The notes under the pieces were generated by a model, which ran no database searches, had not been told where the DNA came from, and was given only the letters and a program-made list of their open reading frames with translations. A DNA stretch of 64,000 bases from an uncultured Alphaproteobacteria bacterium (GTDB lineage: Bacteria > Pseudomonadota > Alphaproteobacteria > Caulobacterales > Caulobacteraceae): the NCBI GenBank assembly GCA_937920085.1, contig CALETE010000040.1, forward strand, positions 1 through 64,000, in the 5' to 3' direction. Position 1 is the stretch's first letter; every line of letters begins with the position of its first letter. Positions 1 to 5,445 of this stretch are shown here, piece after piece. A program made the translations under genes and the position numbers.

Positions 1-635
1 CACCAGCCCGCCCCCAGCCGGTCGGACACCGCGGCCCAGATGGCGGCTTCCACGGCCTCGGGCGCGGGGGTCGCATCAATCACGCAGACCCGGTCCGGCT
101 CCGCGGCGGCGATGGCCAGGAAGCCGTTTCGCAGCCGCTGGTGAAAGGCCAGGCCCTTGCCCTCGAACCGCGCCTCCGCGTCCCCCCGGGCCGTGGCGCG
201 GGCCAGGCCCGCCTCTGCCGGCAGGTCCAGAAGCAGGGTCAGGTCCGGACGGGTCTCACCGATGACGTGCGCCTCGAGGGCTGCGATCAGGGCCGGGTCG
301 GTCCCGCCCGCCGCCCCCTGATAGGCCCGGGTGGAATCGGAGAAGCGGTCGCACAGCACCCACTGACCGGCCGAGAGGGCCGGCCGGATGCGGCGAGCCA
401 GATGGTCGTCCCGGGCCGCGAACAGGATGAGGGTCTCGGCCATGGGCGACCACCGGTCCGCCGTGCCGGTGACCAGCAGGCCGCGCAGGGCCTCCGCCCC
501 CGGGGAACCGCCGGGTTCGCGGGTTTCGAGGGGGGCACCTACCCGAGGCGTGAGGCGCGCCGCCAATCGGCGCAGCTGGGTGGACTTGCCGGCCCCCTCC
601 CCGCCCTCGATGGTGATGAAACGCCCTTGCGTCAC
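1..635 (-). CDS. tmk: Thymidylate kinase (C-terminus cut by window edge)
   Basis: Thymidylate kinase phosphorylates dTMP to dTDP for DNA synthesis in the cytosol. Reading starts at a GTG at 635. The P-loop GGEGAGKST lies at residues 11-19, the nucleotide-binding DRFSDST motif near residue 100, and a lid-region segment (RGDAEARFEGKGLAFHQ) follows. About 211 codons are visible, close to the usual family length of 205-215, so only a few C-terminal residues should be missing beyond the left edge. It faces away from the tRNA-Ser gene that follows. The identification is firm. The start choice rests on the position of the P-loop, since no ATG precedes it in frame. Confidence 0.93.
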   Translation of the reverse strand, partial: MTQGRFITIEGGEGAGKSTQLRRLAARLTPRVGAPLETREPGGSPGAEALRGLLVTGTADRWSPMAETLILFAARDDHLARRIRPALSAGQWVLCDRFSDSTRAYQGAAGGTDPALIAALEAHVIGETRPDLTLLLDLPAEAGLARATARGDAEARFEGKGLAFHQRLRNGFLAIAAAEPDRVCVIDATPAPEAVEAAIWAAVSDRLGAGW

Positions 636-788
636 GTCCTGCCTGCTCCTGCCGCGCAGGCCCTCCTTCCGACGCTTTTCACCGGCTTGCAAGACGCCAG
701 GTGCCCTGATCCGGGTCTGGACGGGTCGCGCCGCGCAGTTTATGCGGTCCCCTCCCCGTCAGATGGATCGGGGGACGGATCCTGATCC

Positions 789-878
789 GGATGGGTGGCC
801 GAGTGGTTTAAGGCAGCGGTCTTGAAAACCGCCGTAGGTGGAAGCCTACCGTGGGTTCGAATCCCACCCCGTCCGCCA
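789..878 (+). tRNA. tRNA-Ser(TGA)
   Basis: This is a 90-nt class II tRNA with a long variable arm, as expected for serine. The acceptor GGATGGG pairs with CCCGTCC, the discriminator is G, and CCA is encoded at 876-878. The anticodon loop CTTGAAA gives anticodon TGA. The T-arm is GTGGG-TTCGAAT-CCCAC. The last 14 nt of the gene recur at 6859-6872, which marks this tRNA as the integration site of the element that follows it. Confidence 0.97.
865..878 (+). repeat. attL: 14-bp core within tRNA-Ser 3' end
   Basis: CACCCCGTCCGCCA is identical to 6859-6872. The sequences on either side of the two copies show no further similarity, so the core is 14 bp as seen. The tRNA stays intact at this end, which is typical of tyrosine integrases that recombine in tRNA 3' ends. 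Confidence 0.85.
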
Positions 879-953
879 TTTCAGATTGTTTTTATTAAGT
901 AAAATGCGCTTTCCGATACCTTTTCCCCTTAAGGTTCCCTTATAGCCGGTCCG

Positions 954-1157
954 CTAGGCCATGCCGTCCCGGCCTGTTTCATTCGCTCCCAAGGCTCGCG
1001 GGACCCCTGTTCTAATCAGAACATGAGGCTTGATCGGACCACCGCCAAACGTCCGCGCCAAGGCCTCCGCCGGGGTTTCGCCGTCATCCATCACAATCAG
1101 CACCGATGGGGCGCGCACGCCCTCCAGGCGGATAAGGCGGTTCTGTAGGTTACTCAT
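954..1157 (-). CDS. Small RLxRLE-family protein D, last gene of element operon
   Basis: A 67-aa protein starting MSNLQNRLIRLEG, not assigned to a named family. The N-terminal RLxRLE helix and the later ET..EA.AR segment match the two proteins encoded just upstream (1150-1359 and 1352-1561), so it looks like a diverged tandem paralog. Its ATG overlaps the end of the upstream gene by 8 nt, indicating translational coupling. A perfect inverted repeat TGTTCT-AATC-AGAACA lies inside the gene at 1008-1023. It is the gene nearest to attL. Function is unknown. Confidence 0.6.
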   Translation of the reverse strand: MSNLQNRLIRLEGVRAPSVLIVMDDGETPAEALARTFGGGPIKPHVLIRTGVPRALGANETGRDGMA

Positions 1158-1359
1158 GGGGGGCGAGTCCCTCCCGCACACTCCCCGGCGCAACAAATCG
1201 AACGATGGTGACATCGCCGTCAAAGCCGGGGGACAAATCGCGGGCCTTGGCTTCCTCCAGGGTTTCGCAATCCGGGTCCCATAGAACAAGCTCCCAAGGC
1301 GTCAGATGGGCGGGGGCTTTGGCCTCCAGCCGGTCTAGGCGGGTTATCAACCTATTCAT
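1150..1359 (-). CDS. Small RLxRLE-family protein C
   Basis: A 69-aa protein that starts MNRLITRLDRLEAK. It aligns along its whole length with the product of the next gene upstream (1352-1561): RLDRLE.K.P, then W..V.W.P..ET..EA.ARDL, then PGF.G.V, ending in HE. The two are clear tandem paralogs. Starts and stops overlap by a few bases on both sides, so the chain is one transcript. It has no signal peptide or membrane segment. No function can be assigned; a small structural or modulatory protein of the element is possible. Confidence 0.65.
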   Translation of the reverse strand: MNRLITRLDRLEAKAPAHLTPWELVLWDPDCETLEEAKARDLSPGFDGDVTIVRFVAPGSVREGLAPHE

Positions 1360-1561
1360 GATCGGTGGTCCCTTCGGCCCTTGGGGCTGGCGTGATGATT
1401 TTACGGAGAATGACCTTTCCCTCGAACCCAGGCGGGAGGTCTCTAGCCCTCGCTTCGGCCTCGGTCTCGACAAAAGGATTCCAGATCACACGAGCCCAGG
1501 CCGCCGCTTTGGAGGGGGACTTAGTTTCTAGCCGGTCCAGGCGTCGGGTCAGGGGATTCAT
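1352..1561 (-). CDS. Small RLxRLE-family protein B
   Basis: A 69-aa protein starting MNPLTRRLDRLETK, closely paralogous to the downstream 1150-1359 product, including the ARDLPPGFEGKV segment and the HE C-terminus. The start ATG overlaps the stop of 1558-1812 as ATGA, so translation is coupled. The predicted layout is an N-terminal amphipathic helix followed by a small mixed domain. Function is unknown. Confidence 0.65.
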   Translation of the reverse strand: MNPLTRRLDRLETKSPSKAAAWARVIWNPFVETEAEARARDLPPGFEGKVILRKIITPAPRAEGTTDHE

Positions 1562-1812
1562 ACCATGAGGTCCACAGCTTGGCGGAGGCGCGGCCACAAG
1601 TCCGCAACACCTTCCGCAGGATCAAAGGGAACGCCGAAATAGGAAGCCGTCCGCTGCAGATCCTCGATAGGAACCGGATCAAGGTCAGGGGTGGAAAGCA
1701 TGGTTTCAAACACCCTCATAATCAGCGTGCCAAGTTCCCCGTCTGTAAGGTCCGAAAGTGGGGTTCGCCCATAGTCTGCCTCTAGGCGGGCAAGCCGGGT
1801 TCGCAAGGTCAT
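1558..1812 (-). CDS. Small RLxRLE-family protein A
   Basis: An 84-aa protein starting MTLRTRLARLEADYG. It shares only the N-terminal RLxRLE helix with the three following proteins. The rest (a helical, acidic segment around DLTDGELGTLIMRVFE) is different, so it may be a more distant member or a partner using the same docking helix. Its ATG overlaps the stop of the DUF5681 gene as ATGA. Function is unknown. Confidence 0.6.
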   Translation of the reverse strand: MTLRTRLARLEADYGRTPLSDLTDGELGTLIMRVFETMLSTPDLDPVPIEDLQRTASYFGVPFDPAEGVADLWPRLRQAVDLMV

Positions 1813-2240
1813 TTCCGGGCCTCCAAGGCTGCTAAGCGTTGCTCTAGTTCCGTGACCTCATAGGCCTTACGGTATTGGTCCAGCAGCCCGACCACCGTCG
1901 CCGCCTCGCTTGGCGTCAGATCACCTTCCGACATTGCAACAAGGGCGCCGGCAACTGCCTTCAAGGCGTCCGCAGGGCCATTCAGCGGCCCAAGCTCAAA
2001 CCGGACGGGGGAATCTTTCCGGGCAGGCGCAAGGCGCTCCAGGCAAAGGCGTAGGGCTACCGTGTCGCCGGTCAATGCGGTCTCGATAGCCTTGCGGGTC
2101 AGGGCCTCCGCCTCGCCCTCCAGCAGCCTTTCAATGGCGAGGGTTGTCTTGTGGCGCGCACCCTTTGGCCTTCCAGGGTTGCCCGGTTGAAAGGGTCTGC
2201 CTTGCGGCGTTTTTCGGGCGTTTTTTCGGGGCGAGGTCAT
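1809..2240 (-). CDS. DUF5681 domain protein
   Basis: A 143-aa protein with the DUF5681 signature FQPGNPGRPKGARHK at residues 17-31, followed by a helical region that ends in a short coiled-coil-like stretch (VTELEQRLAALEA). DUF5681 proteins are commonly found beside phage packaging genes and in integrated elements, and their lysine- and arginine-rich N-terminus suggests DNA contact. The ATG at 2240 is preceded by GGAG at good spacing; an in-frame TTG at 2258 is a weaker alternative. It heads a five-gene overlapping operon that runs toward attL. No terminase gene accompanies it here, so its role is uncertain. Confidence 0.72.
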   Translation of the reverse strand: MTSPRKNARKTPQGRPFQPGNPGRPKGARHKTTLAIERLLEGEAEALTRKAIETALTGDTVALRLCLERLAPARKDSPVRFELGPLNGPADALKAVAGALVAMSEGDLTPSEAATVVGLLDQYRKAYEVTELEQRLAALEARK

Positions 2241-2391
2241 GAAGACGGCTCCAGGCAATCAGATCGGCTGATTTTCGATGTTATTTTATCATGCGCGGTG
2301 GTCCCGCTACCGGGTTCGCTCGCTACAGCGCCTTGTGGGGGCGCGCTCGCTACCCCGTCCGCTACGCACTGCCTATGGCTAGATGTATATG

Positions 2392-2411
2392 TGTCCGAAA
2401 CGAGGGGACCG
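2392..2411 (+). repeat. Iteron copy 1
   Basis: TGTCCGAAACGAGGGGACCG, identical to copies at 2446 and 2489. This copy lies downstream of the Rep-like gene's stop codon, outside coding sequence. The start-to-start spacing to the next copy is 54 bp, about five helical turns. Confidence 0.8.
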
Positions 2412-2441
2412 CTCATTTTCCCGGCTTGTCTCATGATGTTC

Positions 2442-2930
2442 TCACTGTCCGAAACGAGGGGACCGCGACTTGCCCAGGTCGTGGCTACTGTCCGAAACGA
2501 GGGGACCGGTGCGGCCTTCATTTCGGACCGCGTTTTTTTCTTCGGGGTCAGGCCTCCAGTTTTGATAGGTCTTCGATGGAACCGAGCCGGTCAGATCGCA
2601 CCGCAGGTCCGTTAGCCTCCAGGTCGTGGCGTGCGGGGTCTTTCTGTTGAACCACCCCTTTTCGACCACCTCCAAGAATCCCAGATGTGTCAGGCGACCA
2701 AATGCCCGTCCGGCGGTATCCTTATTGATGTTGCAGCGGTCGGCGGCTTCTCGGTTTGAAAGGGCAAGGCTCCCGTTGTTGCGCCCGTCAAAAAGCGACC
2801 GCACTTCGACATAGACCGCCCTTTCAGCCGGGGTCAGTGAACGCCAGGCCTCGGTCTGCATCATGTGATAGCCCAGCATTACAAAGCGTGGCGTGGCCTT
2901 AGACCGGCCCTTGTGATTGTGTCTCGCCAT
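2442..2930 (-). CDS. Rep-like winged-helix protein of the element
   Basis: A 162-aa protein with an N-terminal helix-turn-helix domain: LTPAERAVYVEVRSLFDG near residues 33-50, then SNREAADRCNINKDTAGRAFGRL as the recognition region and a wing. This arrangement resembles replication-initiator or RepO-like proteins of alphaproteobacterial plasmids and phages. The C-terminus after about residue 130 is low-complexity and is encoded by the iterons themselves, so initiator and origin overlap. It reads leftward, downstream of the winged-helix gene. I infer that it binds the iterons and starts replication of the excised element. A transcriptional regulator is the alternative. Confidence 0.65.
   Translation of the reverse strand: MARHNHKGRSKATPRFVMLGYHMMQTEAWRSLTPAERAVYVEVRSLFDGRNNGSLALSNREAADRCNINKDTAGRAFGRLTHLGFLEVVEKGWFNRKTPHATTWRLTDLRCDLTGSVPSKTYQNWRPDPEEKNAVRNEGRTGPLVSDSSHDLGKSRSPRFGQ
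2446..2465 (+). repeat. Iteron copy 2
   Basis: Identical 20-bp repeat. It encodes the last residues of the Rep-like protein (RSPRFGQ and stop) in one frame, whereas copy 3 is read in another frame. Spacing to copy 3 is 43 bp, about four helical turns. Confidence 0.8.
2489..2508 (+). repeat. Iteron copy 3
   Basis: Identical 20-bp repeat inside the 3' part of the Rep-like gene, read there as GPLVSD. A degenerate inverted copy follows at about 2518-2531, read as AVRNEG. Another degraded inverted copy lies at 4609-4629 inside the 258-aa gene. Confidence 0.8.
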
Positions 2931-3017
2931 GGCGTCAGGAAGGGCGGTTAGTGACTCCAGGATGGCCGGTGGCGGCCTTCACGGGGAAAGCGCACCACCG
3001 ACACCCAAAGCCCGCTA

Positions 3018-3356
3018 TCAGGCCTCCCGCCCCCATTTCTCCGCCAAGGTGAGGCGACCCAGATCGGTCAGGCGAAGGACCGCCGCAGACTTGCCGGACG
3101 GGTTGCGCCGTCGCTCGCCGGTATCTTCCACAAGACCCAACCTCCGCAGTTCACTCAGGCGCGGTTGTAGGGCTTCCCGGCAGACTTTAGCCGCCTCGAT
3201 CACCTCCAGAGCACTCGCCTTGCCCAGGCGGCCAAGGGTCACAAGGGCGCGGCGTCTCAGAGTCGGCGCAGATCGGGCCATAGCTTCGGCTGCAGCCTGT
3301 GAGGTTCCGTCGGCCCCCTTAGAGCCGGGGGCGTTTGGATAGCGTTCGTCAGACAT
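3018..3356 (-). CDS. Small winged-helix DNA-binding protein
   Basis: A 112-aa protein. A disordered N-terminus (SDERYPNAPGSKG) precedes a winged-helix fold: ALVTLGRLGKASALEVIEA, then LQPRLSELRRLGLVEDTGER, which reads as a recognition helix and wing. The second Met (3356) is chosen because it overlaps the preceding gene's stop region by 8 nt. Likely a transcriptional regulator or replication accessory of the element. The family is common in mobile DNA of this class, but its exact role is not known to me. Confidence 0.65.
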   Translation of the reverse strand: MSDERYPNAPGSKGADGTSQAAAEAMARSAPTLRRRALVTLGRLGKASALEVIEAAKVCREALQPRLSELRRLGLVEDTGERRRNPSGKSAAVLRLTDLGRLTLAEKWGREA

Positions 3357-3561
3357 GTTCGCCCCCTTCTGGCTGCAGGTTCCATTCGGGCAAGCCATGG
3401 CGGTTGACCAAAATGCCAAGCCATCGGGATTGGCGCGCGGTCAGAGGGTCGGCGCGATAGGCCAAACCACCGAGAAACTGGCCTTCCTTTTCAGACAGGC
3501 TTGCGCCGGTCCCCAGGATGGCGCGGGCGGCTTTGCGGTGGTCTAGGATCAGATCAGCCAT
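3349..3561 (-). CDS. Small hypothetical protein of the element
   Basis: A 70-aa protein starting MADLILDHRKAARAIL, with a GGGAGGG ribosome site about 10 nt upstream of the ATG at 3561. The C-terminal half has the helical pattern LTARQSRWLGILVNRHGLPEW, similar in style to small segments found in phage and satellite proteins. It overlaps both neighbours by 8 nt and so belongs to the alpA operon. No function is assigned. Confidence 0.55.
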   Translation of the reverse strand: MADLILDHRKAARAILGTGASLSEKEGQFLGGLAYRADPLTARQSRWLGILVNRHGLPEWNLQPEGGEHV

Positions 3562-3742
3562 GATTGCCGCCCTCCCCATAGATTAGCGCCGCAATGACGC
3601 CCGCCAGGATCGGACGGACCCCATAGGCGGTGGTCAGGAATTGCGCTTGGCGGGTGGTCGGGTTAGGAAGGCTGCGGAATGTGACGGCCAAGTCGTTCCG
3701 CAGCCCCTCGCCCATGTGCGGGGGGTTTATTTTTTGGGCCAT
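3554..3742 (-). CDS. Small hypothetical protein of the element
   Basis: A 62-aa protein starting MAQKINPPHMGEG. Its start lies 3 bp after the stop of the AlpA-like gene and its end overlaps the next gene by 8 nt. It contains a helical LPNPTTRQAQFLTTAYG segment and a hydrophobic C-terminal stretch LAGVIAALIYG, too short to call a membrane helix with confidence. Not recognised. Confidence 0.55.
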   Translation of the reverse strand: MAQKINPPHMGEGLRNDLAVTFRSLPNPTTRQAQFLTTAYGVRPILAGVIAALIYGEGGNHG

Positions 3743-3745
3743 GTC

Positions 3746-3937
3746 TCAGGCCTCCCCGCAGATCAATTCGCGAAGGGCACTAGCCGGGATCAGGGTTCGT
3801 CCTGCCACCTTGCGGGTGGCGAGCCTCCCCGCTGCAATTTCGCGATAAATGCCGGACCTCGATAGGGAAGAAACGCGACAGGCATCCCGGATGCTGTAGG
3901 CCAGCGGCTCAGGTTCCGGGGTAGTTTGAAAAGCCAT
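3746..3937 (-). CDS. AlpA-like / excisionase-type helix-turn-helix protein
   Basis: A 63-aa protein consisting of one MerR-like HTH: YSIRDACRVSSLSRSGIYRE is the helix-turn-helix, followed by AAGRLATRKVAGRTLIPAS as the wing, and a short tail. This is the layout of AlpA and HTH_17 excisionase regulators, which control excision or integrase expression in satellites and islands. The ATG at 3937 has GGGAG at good spacing; an upstream in-frame ATG at 3952 is possible. It is the first of four tightly packed genes. I infer a directionality or activation role for this element. Confidence 0.75.
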   Translation of the reverse strand: MAFQTTPEPEPLAYSIRDACRVSSLSRSGIYREIAAGRLATRKVAGRTLIPASALRELICGEA

Positions 3938-4067
3938 TTTTGAGGCTCCCATTTCGTCGCCACAGGGTGTGGGGACTTCATGGGGCACCTAGCTACAGCA
4001 CGATATTGGAGGTGTCTGGAACGGCTAGCTTGATTTTCTGGCCTTAGCTGTCCGCAAATTGCAGAAC

Positions 4068-4844
4068 CTATCCCTCAACCACGCGCACGCCTGAATTTGT
4101 GGCGAAGTATTTGGCCTTTTCTCGCGCCGACATAGCGTTGATCGTTGAGGCCTTCACGATCTGGTCACCCTGTCTCATCGCCGCACGACGGGTGTCTTCA
4201 GACTGCCTTTCGTGGGCCAAGAACGCCTTTATCGCACGTGTAGGGTTGCTATCCCTTCCCCCGAGACACACGGAATAAACAACGCGGGCGATTGTCTCAA
4301 AAGTTTTTCCGCGCGATGGAAGGTGGCCTTCGGGCAAGAGCGGCGTTGGCGTCAAAGCATTATACCCAGCGCCTAGCGTGTCGCTGTCTCTGACCGAATA
4401 ATACTTCCTACCCCATCCTGCGCTTAAGGCTTGATATATCCACCTGATCACTTGGGGGTCGGTTGTTGCGTCATATCGCCTTTTCGCGGGTGCGGTATCG
4501 CGGGCGTGGATAGCTGCATCTAAAGCAGGACGCACGACCTTTAGGGTGTGAGCAATGACGTCGCCGCCGGATTTGTGATCAATCTCAAAGGCCGCTTGAT
4601 CGATGCGTCGGTTCCCCTCGTTCCGGACGGGATCAATCCTGGACGCCCTAGTGAGCGCCTGTTCAACGTCCTCCAAAGCTTTCACAATTCCATTTAGATA
4701 GGTCCGAACATCACCAGCTTTGATCGGCTCCTCAAACCATCGTTCAATGATCGGCAATCGGGCCTCTAACTCGGCAATTTGTTCGTCAATCACTCCAAAT
4801 CTTTTTAGATCGGCGACTTGATCCACCGAAAAGGATTTGTCCAT
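4068..4844 (-). CDS. Unrecognised 258-aa protein behind SOS-type promoter
   Basis: I do not recognise this protein. The first 90 residues are helical and partly coiled-coil (VADLKRFGVIDEQIAELEA; LEDVEQALTRAS). The centre contains a degraded iteron read as VRNEG, and the C-terminal half has a conserved-looking block ARVVYSVCLGGRDSNP followed by a basic helix AIKAFLAHERQ. No signal peptide or membrane segment is seen. GGGAGG precedes the ATG. It is the first gene after the promoter with the LexA-type box and is followed by alpA, so it could act early on induction. Replication, packaging redirection or anti-helper functions are all open. Confidence 0.65.
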   Translation of the reverse strand: MDKSFSVDQVADLKRFGVIDEQIAELEARLPIIERWFEEPIKAGDVRTYLNGIVKALEDVEQALTRASRIDPVRNEGNRRIDQAAFEIDHKSGGDVIAHTLKVVRPALDAAIHARDTAPAKRRYDATTDPQVIRWIYQALSAGWGRKYYSVRDSDTLGAGYNALTPTPLLPEGHLPSRGKTFETIARVVYSVCLGGRDSNPTRAIKAFLAHERQSEDTRRAAMRQGDQIVKASTINAMSAREKAKYFATNSGVRVVEG

Positions 4845-4928
4845 TTCCGCCTCCCGCAGCGGTCCCGGTGGTGATGGGGAAGCGCGCCGGGTAACGCGCT
4901 TTTCAGCTGGCCTGCCTATCCCCTCACC

Positions 4929-4959
4929 ATTAAATCCGCCGCGACTCTCCGAACGTCAA
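4929..4959 (-). promoter_or_regulatory. Putative sigma70 promoter of the 258-aa gene
   Basis: On the minus strand a TTGACG -35 hexamer (4959-4954) is followed after 17-19 bp by an A+T-rich GATTTAAT that can serve as -10. It lies about 85-115 bp upstream of the ATG at 4844 and directly downstream of the LexA-type box. Confidence 0.45.
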
Positions 4960-4966
4960 CCGCAAT

Positions 4967-4981
4967 GTTCTAATAATGTTC
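4967..4981 (+). promoter_or_regulatory. LexA (SOS) box, GTTC-N7-GTTC
   Basis: The sequence is GTTC-TAATAAT-GTTC, an exact match to the direct-repeat SOS box established for alphaproteobacterial LexA, including Caulobacter. It lies 8-22 bp upstream of the -35 hexamer of the 258-aa gene. LexA bound here would repress that promoter until DNA damage, linking element expression to the host SOS response. Confidence 0.7.
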
Positions 4982-4983
4982 TG

Positions 4984-5010
4984 CAGGGGTTTGGTTTTTA
5001 CGAACCCCTG
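4984..5010 (-). terminator. Hairpin after the integrase operon
   Basis: CAGGGGTT and AACCCCTG form a perfect 8-bp stem around an 11-nt loop. It begins 1 nt after the stop codon of the acidic protein gene. No T-run follows on the minus strand, so it could be a weak terminator, an mRNA 3' stabiliser, or a protein-binding site next to the SOS box. Confidence 0.4.
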
Positions 5011-5445
5011 TCATACGTCTTCCTCCCGCTCGCCGGGGTCGGCAAGGTCACACCCCGGCCCTTTCGCAAGCGAGATGGCTTTGACCCGCCTGTATGGGAA
5101 GGCTGAAAAATCATCCTCGGTCATGTCGCCAGACGGGTCGTCTTCCTCCCAATCTTCCGGCCCGCCGGTCATGCATTCGCGGCGATGGCGTTGGCCTGAA
5201 TATTCGATCCAGGTGCAATCGGCTTCATCCCCGTTCGGCTCCAGGTCTTCCCGGTCGTTGGCCGCTTGGCAGTCTGGCGTCCGGTCCCGATGGTCTTCCG
5301 CCCATGTTCCCAGTTCGGCTTCCGGGTCGTTGTCCAGGGCGTCCAGCAGATCAAGGGCGACGGCGACGAACCCTTCAAGGGCCTTGCGATCCTGCCTCGC
5401 CAAGACGGCAATCAGATCGGGCCGTGCGTGGGTTTTTGCGGTCAT
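5011..5445 (-). CDS. Acidic hypothetical protein co-transcribed with integrase
   Basis: A 144-aa protein starting MTAKTHARPDLIAVLARQ. The N-terminal 45 residues form helices (ALEGFVAVALDLLDALDND) and the rest is very rich in Asp and Glu (PEDWEEDDPSGDMTEDDF). Its ATG overlaps the integrase stop as ATGA, so it is translated with the integrase. Acidic proteins of this style are frequent beside integrases in alphaproteobacterial elements. The charge suggests a partner of a basic protein or a DNA mimic, but that is speculation. An upstream reading in the same frame runs inside the integrase gene and was not used. Confidence 0.6.
   Translation of the reverse strand: MTAKTHARPDLIAVLARQDRKALEGFVAVALDLLDALDNDPEAELGTWAEDHRDRTPDCQAANDREDLEPNGDEADCTWIEYSGQRHRRECMTGGPEDWEEDDPSGDMTEDDFSAFPYRRVKAISLAKGPGCDLADPGEREEDV

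Larger units (their letters stand above)
2241..2535. other. Candidate replication origin of the element
   Basis: This stretch between the DUF5681 gene and the Rep-like gene (partly inside the latter) holds three identical 20-bp repeats, a degenerate inverted copy near 2518-2531, four CGCTAC repeats between 2305 and 2365 (two within the 10-bp direct repeat CGCTCGCTAC at 2317 and 2344), and an A+T-rich patch at 2271-2293 in otherwise GC-rich DNA. Iterons next to a Rep-like gene plus an A+T-rich patch is the classical layout of a Rep-dependent origin. This is inference from layout only. Confidence 0.5.

Noticed and set aside
141..785. Long plus-strand open frame over tmk
   Set aside because: It is an antisense reading of the thymidylate kinase gene in GC-rich DNA. 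The minus strand has the P-loop and the other kinase motifs.
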